From NCBI GenBank assembly GCA_009936895.1, contig JAACDS010000300.1, forward strand, positions 1 to 14,404: 14,404 nt of DNA, given 5' to 3'. Shown here piece after piece: positions 7,183 through 14,393 of the stretch (the stretch's first letter is position 1; every line of letters begins with the position of its first letter). The DNA is from Pseudomonadota bacterium. GTDB taxonomy: Bacteria > Pseudomonadota > Gammaproteobacteria > Pseudomonadales > Azotimanducaceae. Under the pieces are notes generated by a model. The model was not told the origin of the DNA. It saw only the letters and a program-made list of their open reading frames with translations, and did no database searches. Both the position numbers and the translations under genes were made by a program.

Positions 7183-8077
7183 TCACGGATCAAAGCAGCA
7201 ACGATGCGGGTACGTCGCCTTGGTCGGTCGACCCAATGTGGGCAAGTCTACGCTGTTGAACCATGTGCTCGGTCAGAAAATCAGTATCACGTCGCGCAAG
7301 CCGCAAACCACCCGTCGTAATTTGATTGGCGTTGACACACAGGAAGCGGATCAAGCCATTTACGTCGACACCCCCGGTATTCATCAGCAAACCGAACGCG
7401 AGCTGAATCGTTACATGGTCAGCAACGCCACATCTGCGCTATCGGATGTGGATTTGTTGGTGGTGCTGATCGAGGGAGGCAAGACCACGCCGGCGGACGA
7501 GCATGTGTTAAAGCTAGTCGCAGCGCACAAGGTGCCCAAGTTTGCGGTGCTGTCTAAGGTAGATCTGATCAAGGACAAGGCGCTGCTGTTGCCGCAAATG
7601 CAGGCCCTGGGCGAGTTGAATTTGTTTGATCAGATCGTGCCCTTGAGTGCGCTGAAAGAAGATGGCGTTGCCAGCTTCAGAGACAATGTGTTTCAGCGTC
7701 TACCCTTGGGTAAGCACTTCTTTGCCGACGATGAAGTCACCGATCAGCCGGAACGTTTTCTCGTGGCTGAAATTGTCCGGGAAAAACTCATGCGCCAGCT
7801 GGGGGATGAAATCCCTCACAGTGCCACGGTGGTGATCGAGCACTTCAAGCACGGGGACAAGGTGATCGACATTCATGCGGACATCATCGTCGAACGGGAC
7901 GGGCAGAAGCGCATCGTGATTGGCAAGGGTGGCGCGCGCTTAAAACTGATTGGTCAAGAGGCTCGCAAAGACATCGAGCTGATGTTGGATCATCAAATCA
8001 TGCTGCATTTGTGGGTCAAAGTTCGTAAGGGTTGGACCAACAACGCGGTGCACATGCGCAATTTGGGTTACGACTGA
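7175..8077 (+). CDS. era: GTPase Era, 30S assembly factor
   Basis: Essential-type GTPase that binds the 3' end of 16S rRNA and helps mature the 30S subunit. The start is the ATG at 7175, giving 300 residues (E. coli Era 301) and an 8-bp overlap with rnc; an open frame extends to 7103, but the added residues have no family counterpart. Motifs: G1 GRPNVGKS (18-25), the switch I region KPQTTRRN (42-49), G3 DTPG (65-68), and a KH RNA-binding domain (about 205-290) with IGKGGARLKLIG (249-260). The G4 motif reads SKVD (127-130) instead of NKxD, a Ser-for-Asn change at a guanine-contacting position. All other landmarks are normal, so the protein is probably functional. recO follows 9 bp downstream. 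Confidence 0.97.
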   Translation: MSDHGSKQQRCGYVALVGRPNVGKSTLLNHVLGQKISITSRKPQTTRRNLIGVDTQEADQAIYVDTPGIHQQTERELNRYMVSNATSALSDVDLLVVLIEGGKTTPADEHVLKLVAAHKVPKFAVLSKVDLIKDKALLLPQMQALGELNLFDQIVPLSALKEDGVASFRDNVFQRLPLGKHFFADDEVTDQPERFLVAEIVREKLMRQLGDEIPHSATVVIEHFKHGDKVIDIHADIIVERDGQKRIVIGKGGARLKLIGQEARKDIELMLDHQIMLHLWVKVRKGWTNNAVHMRNLGYD

Positions 8078-8086
8078 GGCATACGG

Positions 8087-8779
8087 ATGTCTGCTACCGC
8101 GCAAATGGAACCTGCTCTGGTTCTGCACGTTCGTCCGTATCAAGAGAGCAGCGCCATCGTGCAGATGCTGACGTTGGGACAGGGCAGAATGGCCGGTGTA
8201 CTGCGGGGATATCGAAGTAAAAAGCAAGGTCAGGTCGCCCTGCAACCCTTTAGCGTAGGCACGGTGTCTTGGGTTGGGCGGAGCGATCTAGTCACCATCC
8301 AAAAATTCGAAAGCCACCACTTCATCGCGCTCCAAGGCGATGCTCTGTACGCCGGTTTCTATGTGCTTGAACTGCTGACCCGCCTGCTGCGGGAGCGCGC
8401 ACAAGACCCGCAGATTTTTGCGGCTTCCATGAAAGTATTAGAAGCACTGGAGGAAGACGATCCCCTGCAGCCGTGCCTGCGGACATTCGAGCTCGAGCTG
8501 TTGCAGCAACTGGGCTACGGCGTCGATTTTTCTGCCCAAGGCCAGCCCTTGGATGACGGCGCTCAGTATCGCTTTGAGGCACAATCCGGCTTTCACGCAG
8601 TTCAAGACCCATCGAGTCCGGGCTCGCGTCAGTACTCTGGCCAGGTACTGAAGCAAATCGCCGCGCGATCGTTTACCGCACCCGCGACCCAGGATGCGGC
8701 TAAGGCCCTGATGCGTGCGGCTCTCGCGCCGTTGTTGGGCGACAAACCACTGACCAGTCGCAAGATGTTTCAGCGTTAG
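8087..8779 (+). CDS. recO: DNA repair protein RecO
   Basis: Recombination mediator of the RecFOR pathway: it binds SSB-coated single-stranded DNA and, with RecR, loads RecA at gaps. It has 230 residues (E. coli 242). The N-terminal OB-fold region (about 8-80) shows the family pattern ALVLHVRPYQESSAIVQMLT, then RGYRSKK and QVALQPF. The helical C-terminal domain shows DALYAGFYVLELLTRLL (85-101) and FELELLQQLGYGVDF (134-148). No zinc-binding cysteine cluster is present, as is common in gammaproteobacteria. GAGG seven bases upstream supports the ATG at 8087; it is the last gene of the tightly packed lepA cluster. pdxJ, which follows recO in many relatives, is not here. Confidence 0.95.
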   Translation: MSATAQMEPALVLHVRPYQESSAIVQMLTLGQGRMAGVLRGYRSKKQGQVALQPFSVGTVSWVGRSDLVTIQKFESHHFIALQGDALYAGFYVLELLTRLLRERAQDPQIFAASMKVLEALEEDDPLQPCLRTFELELLQQLGYGVDFSAQGQPLDDGAQYRFEAQSGFHAVQDPSSPGSRQYSGQVLKQIAARSFTAPATQDAAKALMRAALAPLLGDKPLTSRKMFQR

Positions 8780-8857
8780 TGTTGGTCCAAAAAACGTGTC
8801 TGATTTTCCTGCGCGACGGGAATCACCGGTATCTTAACGAAAAGCCATCATCGCCCC

Positions 8858-8887
8858 ATGACTCACAGTAGGAAGTATTTTGCCTAA
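8858..8887 (+). other. Possible 9-codon leader ORF overlapping the rlmD start
   Basis: ATG at 8858 opens a nine-residue frame, MTHSRKYFA, whose TAA stop (8885-8887) lies inside the first codons of rlmD. Terminating ribosomes could re-initiate at the TTG start. No clear Shine-Dalgarno precedes this ATG, and a frame this short can arise by chance. Confidence 0.15.
8870..8873 (+). promoter_or_regulatory. Shine-Dalgarno for the TTG start of rlmD
   Basis: AGGA lies six bases before TTG at 8880. An in-frame stop at 8859-8861 leaves no ATG or GTG upstream, so this site with TTG is the only credible start that keeps the TRAM domain whole. Confidence 0.6.
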
Positions 8888-10274
8888 GCAACCAACGGAA
8901 ATTGACATTGAAATCTCGACCCTGTCTGAGCAGGGATCTGGCGGTGGCACGCACAACGAACGACCGGTCTGGGTGCGCAATGCCTTGCCGGGAGAAACCG
9001 TGCGTGCGCGCATCTTAAAGCGACGGGGCGGTCAGCGTTTCGCTGACGGACAGCCGCTGGAAAATTTCAGCAGCGATCGGGTCACGTCTCCGTGTCAGTA
9101 CTTTCCTCGCTGTGGGGGCTGTGCAACCCATCATATGGCACCTACCGCCCAGTTAGGGCACAAACAAAGGCAGCTGTCCGATCAGTTGGTCATTCAGGGT
9201 ATCCAGCCCAACAGCTGGCGCGTGCCCGTGGCATTGCTGCGTCTGGGTTATCGACGCAAGGCGCGCATGGGTGTGCGAGTGGTCGGCGAATCAGTGTTGG
9301 TTGGTTTTCGCGAATCTTTCAGTAATCGCGTTGCTCGTATCGATGCGTGTCTGACCCTAACGCCGGAGCTTTCGAAGTTGATACCGCCGCTCAAAGCGTC
9401 CATTGCCAGGATGTCGGATCCGAAAACGATTCCGCAAATCGAATTGGCCCAGGGTGACTCTGGGTGTGCCGTGATTGTTCGACACTTGCAGCCGCTGACC
9501 GATGCCGATGTGGCCCTATGGCAGGCGTTTGAGGTGAACTGCCAAGTGGAAGTGCTGATGCAAAGCAAGGGTTATGACACCCTGACGCCAATCGCGAAAA
9601 ATCGGCAGCAGATGAGTCTGTTGCACTATCAGATACCGGAATACGGGCTCACCATTGGTTTTTATCCCCACTACTTCACCCAGGTCAACGCGCCAATGAA
9701 CCGTGAGTTGGTGCGCACGGTGATGGGGTATCTGGGCAACGTGCGCGGTCACGTGGTCGTGGATATGTTTTGCGGCATCGGCAACTTCACCTTGCCCTTG
9801 GCCCGGGCGGGGGCACTGGCCGTGGGGATCGAAGCCAGTGACGAGGCGGTAGAGATGGCGAAGGAAAACGCACGAGTGAACCGTGTGGATCATGCCAGCG
9901 CGTTTTACGCCGAAGACTTATACGGTGAGGGGGGCGCATTGGTTTCAGCGACGGATGAGTCAGACGAGACGGCGCCAACGGGCAGCAGCATCAATGCGTG
10001 CTTTGATCACTTTTCCCAGTCGCCTGATGCGTTGATTTTGGATCCGCCGCGCAGCGGTGCCGGTCCGAATCTGGAGGGTTGGGCGGGTATCCCCTCGCTC
10101 AAGCAGATTGTCTATGTTTCTTGTAACCCGGTGACCTTTGCCGAAGACGCCAAACGTCTGAAAGCAAAGGGGTATGTGTTGGAACAGGTAGGTGTGTACG
10201 ATATGTTTCCCGGCACCGCCCACGTAGAAACCGTCGGCAGATTTGTTCGTACATCGGTAGTCGGGTTGGATTGA
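8880..10274 (+). CDS. rlmD: 23S rRNA (uracil-1939-C5)-methyltransferase RlmD (RumA)
   Basis: SAM-dependent enzyme that makes m5U at position 1939 of 23S rRNA (E. coli numbering). It has 464 residues (E. coli 433). An N-terminal TRAM domain (about 6-65) binds RNA. Cys72, Cys78 and Cys81 in PCQYFPRCGGC, plus Cys157 in RIDACLTL, match the four ligands of the RumA [4Fe-4S] cluster. The methyltransferase core has motif I VVDMFCGIGNFTLPLA (293-308), LILDPPRSGA (385-394), the catalytic Cys415 in YVSCNPVTFAED and Glu450 in HVETVGR. An acidic, low-complexity insertion at about 351-376 lies between the Asp346 region and the DPPRSG motif and explains part of the extra length. Translation starts at TTG. 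relA follows 66 bp downstream, the same pairing as E. coli rumA-relA, so the two are probably co-transcribed. Confidence 0.96.
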   Translation: MPKQPTEIDIEISTLSEQGSGGGTHNERPVWVRNALPGETVRARILKRRGGQRFADGQPLENFSSDRVTSPCQYFPRCGGCATHHMAPTAQLGHKQRQLSDQLVIQGIQPNSWRVPVALLRLGYRRKARMGVRVVGESVLVGFRESFSNRVARIDACLTLTPELSKLIPPLKASIARMSDPKTIPQIELAQGDSGCAVIVRHLQPLTDADVALWQAFEVNCQVEVLMQSKGYDTLTPIAKNRQQMSLLHYQIPEYGLTIGFYPHYFTQVNAPMNRELVRTVMGYLGNVRGHVVVDMFCGIGNFTLPLARAGALAVGIEASDEAVEMAKENARVNRVDHASAFYAEDLYGEGGALVSATDESDETAPTGSSINACFDHFSQSPDALILDPPRSGAGPNLEGWAGIPSLKQIVYVSCNPVTFAEDAKRLKAKGYVLEQVGVYDMFPGTAHVETVGRFVRTSVVGLD

Positions 10275-10323
10275 TCGTATGTGCAGTGACGAGGGCGTTG
10301 GTTTCTCGAAGGGCGTGTTTTTC

Positions 10324-10347
10324 ATGAAAGTGATGGGTTTATGGTAA
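10324..10347 (+). other. Possible 7-codon leader ORF overlapping the relA start
   Basis: ATG at 10324 opens the frame MKVMGLW, whose TAA stop (10345-10347) overlaps the second and third codons of relA. A GAAGG lies about 11 bases upstream. The relA ATG itself has only a weak Shine-Dalgarno, so re-initiation is conceivable. The frame may be chance. Confidence 0.18.
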
Positions 10348-12344
10348 GCGTTAGTACTGAAGTTCCATTGTTACCCGATGGTTGCGTAGACACTTTGCGA
10401 TGGTGTGCGCGAATCGGTCAGGCCCACGATCGGTTGGACGAATCCGTACTGGTGAAAAATACCCAATGGCTTGCAGGCTATGGCGATGAGCTGTTGCTGC
10501 AGAGCTTGGAGTTGGCGGAAATGGTCGCGGATCTCAGGCTGGACCAGTCGGCTGTGCTGGCCGCGCTGGTCTATTCGGGCTTTCGCAAAAATCGATTTGA
10601 TGAAGAGGCATTGACTCAACAGGTTGGCGCAGATGCAGCGAAGCTCTGCGCGAGTGTGGCGGCCTTGGCCACGTCCAGTTTGCTGGATGTCTCTGATGAG
10701 GCCTCCCTCGCTGGCGAAGAGGACCGTCAGGTGGAGAACATCAAACGCATGTTGGTCTCGCTGATTCAGGATTTTCGTGTCGCGGTAATCAAGCTGGCGG
10801 AGCGGGTGCAAGCTCTGCGAGGCGCGAAACATCACGATGAGGCACGTCAACGTCGTATCGCCCAAGAAGCGGCGAGCGTCTTTGCGCCCTTGGCCAATCG
10901 CATGGGCATGTGGCAGCTCAAGTGGGAGCTAGAGGATTTGTCGCTGCGCTATCTGCGAGAGGATATCTACCTAGGTATTGCCAAGCAGCTCAAACGTCGT
11001 CGTCAAGAACGTGAGGCACAAGTCAAAGAGCTGGTTCAGATCATTCAGCAGCGACTTGAGCAGGCGGGCATCAAGGCGCAAATCAAGGGCCGGGCGAAGA
11101 ACATTTTCAGTATCTGGCGCAAGATGCAGTCCAAGAACATTCCCCTGGAAGATGTCCACGATGTGCGTGCGGTGCGGATTATCGTCGATGACCTAGCCAA
11201 TTGTTATGGCGCCCTTGGCATCATTCACAGTACCTGGGCTCATGTGCCCAGTGAGTTCGATGACTACATTGCGGTGCCCAAGGAAAATGGCTATCAGAGT
11301 ATTCACACCGCCATAACCTTCGACGACGGCCGTTCCTTAGAAGTGCAAATCAGAACTCGCGAGATGCATGAAAATGCTGAATTGGGCGTATGCGCCCACT
11401 GGGCTTACAAAGAAGGCGGGGACGATACCGACTCCAGTGACTACGCGGAAAAGATGGATTGGCTGCGGCAGGTCATCGATTGGCACGAAACGCTCAATGG
11501 TATCGAAAGCCTACCCGACCTGTTGGCTCAGCGTGTCAGCGAAAAACGTATTTACGTCTCAACGCCGAGGGGGCATGTGTTGGATCTGGCCGCCGGTTCG
11601 ACGGTATTGGATTTTGCTTACCGGATTCATACGGAACTGGGGCATACCTGTACCGGTGGATACGTCAACGGCGAGGTGTCTCCGATAAGAACTCCCCTCA
11701 AAACCGGCGAGAAGGTCGAAATCATATCCGGTGGCCCGGTCAGGCCGCATAGGGCTTGGCTGGAGCCACGCTTGGGCTACATGCGCAGCCACCGCGCCAA
11801 GGCCAGCGTTGCGGCTTTTTTCCGCAGCGACAGTCAGATGAAAAGTGCGCGTCGCGGAAAAAGTATTATGCAGAACGTGGTGGCGGGTGTTGGCGCATCG
11901 ACGTTGTCCGATGAGGGTTTTGAGCATTTGGCGAGTTTGCATGGCTACGCTGATGCGGACGCCTTCTGTATCGCCGTTGCTCTCGGTCAGCACAGCTATA
12001 TTTCACTGGCTAACCGCATGCTAACCGAACCTGGTCTCGCAAATACCTTGGGGCTTTGGCGCAATAATCCTGACGGCGCTGAGCTGGTGTTTCCTCTGCG
12101 ATGCGGATTTGAGATCACAGCGAAAAATCGCGAGAGCTTGCTGCGTGATATCACGGCTCTGCTGGCGGAACAGGGATTGCCCATCGCCAAAGCCTCCGGC
12201 GAGGTCATGGAAGAGGAGTTGGCGGTTATCAAAGTTGAGGTGACCCGTTCGGACTGGCTGGCCTGCTTAGAGCTGCTCAGTCACTTGAGCTATCTGCGAG
12301 GTATTGTTCAGGTGGTGCGCTATCCCGCCGCGGCGAGTCGTTAG
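10341..12344 (+). CDS. relA: (p)ppGpp synthetase RelA lacking the zinc-finger/RIS domain
   Basis: Ribosome-associated stringent factor that transfers pyrophosphate from ATP to GDP or GTP when uncharged tRNA enters the A site. It has 667 residues against 744 in E. coli. The N-terminal pseudo-hydrolase region (about 40-190) has no HD metal motif, as expected for monofunctional RelA. The synthetase domain (about 215-360) has GRAKNIFSIWRKMQSKN (250-266), Asp274 in HDVRAVRI, EFDD (305-308; bifunctional Rel/SpoT enzymes have RxKD), NGYQSIHT (316-323) and Glu334 in LEVQIRT. A TGS domain (about 403-464) with VLDFAYRIHTELGH, a helical domain (about 465-570) and a C-terminal ACT/RRM domain (about 583-662) with KNRESLLRDITALL follow. 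The cysteine-rich zinc-finger/RIS domain, with its PIPGD-type motif and paired cysteines, is missing between the helical and ACT domains, which accounts for the roughly 77-residue shortfall. The frame is intact. Confidence 0.96.
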   Translation: MVSVSTEVPLLPDGCVDTLRWCARIGQAHDRLDESVLVKNTQWLAGYGDELLLQSLELAEMVADLRLDQSAVLAALVYSGFRKNRFDEEALTQQVGADAAKLCASVAALATSSLLDVSDEASLAGEEDRQVENIKRMLVSLIQDFRVAVIKLAERVQALRGAKHHDEARQRRIAQEAASVFAPLANRMGMWQLKWELEDLSLRYLREDIYLGIAKQLKRRRQEREAQVKELVQIIQQRLEQAGIKAQIKGRAKNIFSIWRKMQSKNIPLEDVHDVRAVRIIVDDLANCYGALGIIHSTWAHVPSEFDDYIAVPKENGYQSIHTAITFDDGRSLEVQIRTREMHENAELGVCAHWAYKEGGDDTDSSDYAEKMDWLRQVIDWHETLNGIESLPDLLAQRVSEKRIYVSTPRGHVLDLAAGSTVLDFAYRIHTELGHTCTGGYVNGEVSPIRTPLKTGEKVEIISGGPVRPHRAWLEPRLGYMRSHRAKASVAAFFRSDSQMKSARRGKSIMQNVVAGVGASTLSDEGFEHLASLHGYADADAFCIAVALGQHSYISLANRMLTEPGLANTLGLWRNNPDGAELVFPLRCGFEITAKNRESLLRDITALLAEQGLPIAKASGEVMEEELAVIKVEVTRSDWLACLELLSHLSYLRGIVQVVRYPAAASR

Positions 12345-12416
12345 CGTCTTAAAGGCAACCGGGTTCGCGTGCGGGGGATTTCAGGTACAGTACGCGGCCG
12401 CGCATATGCATCAGGC

Positions 12417-12476
12417 ATGAGCGAAGAGACACCGGGTAAACAAGATTCGGTACAGGCAATTTGTAGGAGAAAGTAG
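12417..12476 (+). other. Possible 19-codon leader ORF ending on the adk start
   Basis: ATG at 12417 opens a 19-residue frame (MSEETPGKQDSVQAICRRK) whose TAG stop shares one base with the GTG start of adk (TAGTG at 12474-12478). The adk Shine-Dalgarno lies inside its last codons. Its own ribosome binding site is poor. The layout would suit translational coupling, but the frame is short enough to be chance. Confidence 0.2.
12465..12469 (+). promoter_or_regulatory. Shine-Dalgarno for the GTG start of adk
   Basis: AGGAG lies six bases before GTG at 12476, optimal spacing. It confirms the non-ATG start, which yields the standard MRIILLGPPG N-terminus. Confidence 0.8.
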
Positions 12477-13111
12477 TGAGAATCATACTGTTGGGACCGC
12501 CCGGTGCAGGCAAGGGAACACAAGCTCAATTCATCAAAGATTCCTTGGGTATACCTCAGATTTCAACGGGTGACATGCTGCGAGCGGCAGTGGGTTCAGG
12601 CAGCGAGTTGGGCAATCGTGTCAAAGCGGTTATGGATTCTGGCGCATTGGTCTCTGACGACATCATCATTGACCTGGTGAAAGAACGAATACAGGCCGAC
12701 GACTGCGCCAACGGCTTCCTCTTCGATGGCTTTCCGCGAACCATTCCTCAGGCGCAGGCCATGGACGATGCGGGTATTCCCATCGATGCGGTGGTGGAAA
12801 TTCAGGTTCAAGACGAAGAGCTGGTGAAGCGTATTACCGGTCGTCGGGTGCATCCGGGATCTGGTCGGGTCTATCACGTGGTCTACAATCCGCCTAAGCA
12901 GGACGGGTTAGACGATGTTACTGGCGAAGCGCTGCAACAGCGCGAGGACGATACCGAGGCGACCGTGCGCGAGCGTTTGTCGGTTTACTACGAGCAAACT
13001 CAGCCGCTGGTGGCCTATTACAGCGCGAAGCACACACTGAGATATATTGAAATCGACGGCGGCGGGGCGGTTGAAGACATTCAACGTGTCATCGCTCAGG
13101 GCTTGGCCTAG
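12476..13111 (+). CDS. adk: Adenylate kinase
   Basis: Cytoplasmic enzyme that interconverts ATP + AMP and 2 ADP, setting the adenylate balance. It has 211 residues (E. coli 214) and starts at GTG. The P-loop GPPGAGKGT (7-15), the AMP-binding region ISTGDMLR (29-36), the DGFPRT signature (84-89) and a long-form LID (about 122-159) with GRRVHPGSGRVYH are all present. The LID has no cysteines, so it is the non-zinc type typical of Enterobacteria and Pseudomonas. The 131-bp gap after relA holds a TACAGT hexamer at 12386-12391 that could be a -10 element, without a good -35, so independent transcription is possible but unproven. adk converges with moeA, with only 22 bp between the coding ends. Confidence 0.98.
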   Translation: MRIILLGPPGAGKGTQAQFIKDSLGIPQISTGDMLRAAVGSGSELGNRVKAVMDSGALVSDDIIIDLVKERIQADDCANGFLFDGFPRTIPQAQAMDDAGIPIDAVVEIQVQDEELVKRITGRRVHPGSGRVYHVVYNPPKQDGLDDVTGEALQQREDDTEATVRERLSVYYEQTQPLVAYYSAKHTLRYIEIDGGGAVEDIQRVIAQGLA

Positions 13112-13121
13112 CCCTGAAACC

Positions 13122-13146
13122 CCTGCTGGCTGTTTAAGTCAGCAGG
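13122..13146. terminator. Hairpin shared by the convergent adk and moeA ends
   Basis: CCTGCTGGCT (13122-13131) pairs with AGTCAGCAGG (13137-13146) as a 10-bp stem with one G-U pair and a five-base loop, GTTTA. It starts 11 bases after the adk stop and covers the last codons and stop of moeA. Neither strand has a U-run after the stem, so it is a weak candidate for a bidirectional terminator. Confidence 0.4.
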
Positions 13147-14393
13147 TCACTCAGCAGCAGAATGTTCACCCCTGCTCCGACGGCTAAGTCGCCACTATCC
13201 TCAGGTATTTCGATCAAACAATTCGCACCGCTAAAAGTGCTGAGGCGATTGGAGCCCTGATCCCCAGTATGTTTAACACTCAGGCCGGAGCCTGATGATG
13301 CGTTCTGGCTGTAAATGCCGCGTTGGTATTCTGCCCGTCCTGGATGATGCGATACCGGGCTGGCCAACGTAGCCGGAATCCTCAGCAGCGGCTTGGGTAC
13401 CGTGCCGCACAGAACGTGCAGACTGGGCATGACCAGCAGCAGGCACGTCACAATGGTCGATACCGGATTGCCCGGCAGACCAAAAACCCAGCAGTCACCA
13501 ATGTTGCCGAAAGCGAGGGGTTTGCCGGGTTTTAGATTGAGTCGCCAAAAGGACAGCTCGCCCAAGCGCGCGATGGTGGCGCCAATGAAGTCGGCATCGC
13601 CAACGGATACCCCGCCACTGGTGATCAGCATGTCGCAGCGCCGACTGGCTTCGGCCAGCGCCTCTTCAACCGCGTCAGGGTCGTCTGGGAGCCGGTCCAG
13701 CGTGATCAGATCGATGGGCAGGTGTCGCAGTAAACTGGCCAGAGTGAAACTGTTGGAATCGTAAATCTGGCCGAGGGCCAATGCTTCAGGCGGTGTGCCC
13801 GGGTTTCGTAGCTCGTCGCCGCTGGAGAAAATGCCCACCTTCGGGCGTTGATACACGTTGAGTTCGCTAACACCGGCCGCTGCGAGGGCACCGAGTAACA
13901 GTGGCGAAAGCCTATCGCCGGGCTGAGTCATCTGCTGCCCTAGCTCGACGTCGTTGCCCACGGGTCGAATGTAATCTTCGTCGGCCTCGTGAGGCATGAA
14001 ACGAACGTTCTTCTCGCCGTTTTGGTCAGTGGCTAATTCTGCGACTTGTTCTTGCAATACGATTAAATCGGCCCCATCGGGCACCACGGCTCCGGTAAAG
14101 ATGCGCGCGCACTCGCCAGCGTGAATTGAACCTAGGTAGGGGTGTCCGGCCAGGCTTTGGCCGACGACTCGAAATGTCTCATGGTTGGATGTGTCTTGCT
14201 GACGAAGGGCGTATCCGTCCATGGCGGATGCAGGAAAGGGGGGGAGTGGCAGCTGTGCCCTAACGGCTTCTGCAGCAATGCGTCCTTGTGCCTGGGTTAG
14301 AGAGATGCATTCACTGGCCGAGTGAGGGACTAGTTGCGCAAATAATGCGTCTCGCGCTTCCTCCAAATCCATTGGTTGGCTATGCTCGTTCAA
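13134..14393 (-). CDS. moeA: Molybdopterin molybdenumtransferase MoeA
   Basis: Inserts molybdate into adenylated molybdopterin to form the molybdenum cofactor, after MogA/MoaB-type adenylation. It has 419 residues (E. coli 411). Visible features are SAMDGYALR (56-64) with the active-site Asp59, IFTGAVVPDGADLIV (98-112), IFSSGDEL (188-195), YDSNS (211-215), TSGGVSVGDADF (258-269), LKPGKPLAFG (287-296) and GLPGNPVS (305-312), followed by the C-terminal domain IV beta-barrel. The most upstream possible start is TTG at 14393, with a GGTGA about six bases before it and an in-frame stop three codons upstream; an ATG at 14372 (residue 8) is the alternative. The TTG lies 11 bases from the window edge, and TTGA overlap with an upstream Moco gene such as mobA is possible but not visible. 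The frame is intact. Confidence 0.97.
   Translation of the reverse strand: MNEHSQPMDLEEARDALFAQLVPHSASECISLTQAQGRIAAEAVRAQLPLPPFPASAMDGYALRQQDTSNHETFRVVGQSLAGHPYLGSIHAGECARIFTGAVVPDGADLIVLQEQVAELATDQNGEKNVRFMPHEADEDYIRPVGNDVELGQQMTQPGDRLSPLLLGALAAAGVSELNVYQRPKVGIFSSGDELRNPGTPPEALALGQIYDSNSFTLASLLRHLPIDLITLDRLPDDPDAVEEALAEASRRCDMLITSGGVSVGDADFIGATIARLGELSFWRLNLKPGKPLAFGNIGDCWVFGLPGNPVSTIVTCLLLVMPSLHVLCGTVPKPLLRIPATLASPVSHHPGRAEYQRGIYSQNASSGSGLSVKHTGDQGSNRLSTFSGANCLIEIPEDSGDLAVGAGVNILLLSDLLT

Noticed and set aside
12391..12402. Palindrome CGCGGCCGCG in the relA-adk gap
   Set aside because: A ten-base GC palindrome with no loop cannot form a useful RNA hairpin and has no spacing or second copy to suggest an operator.
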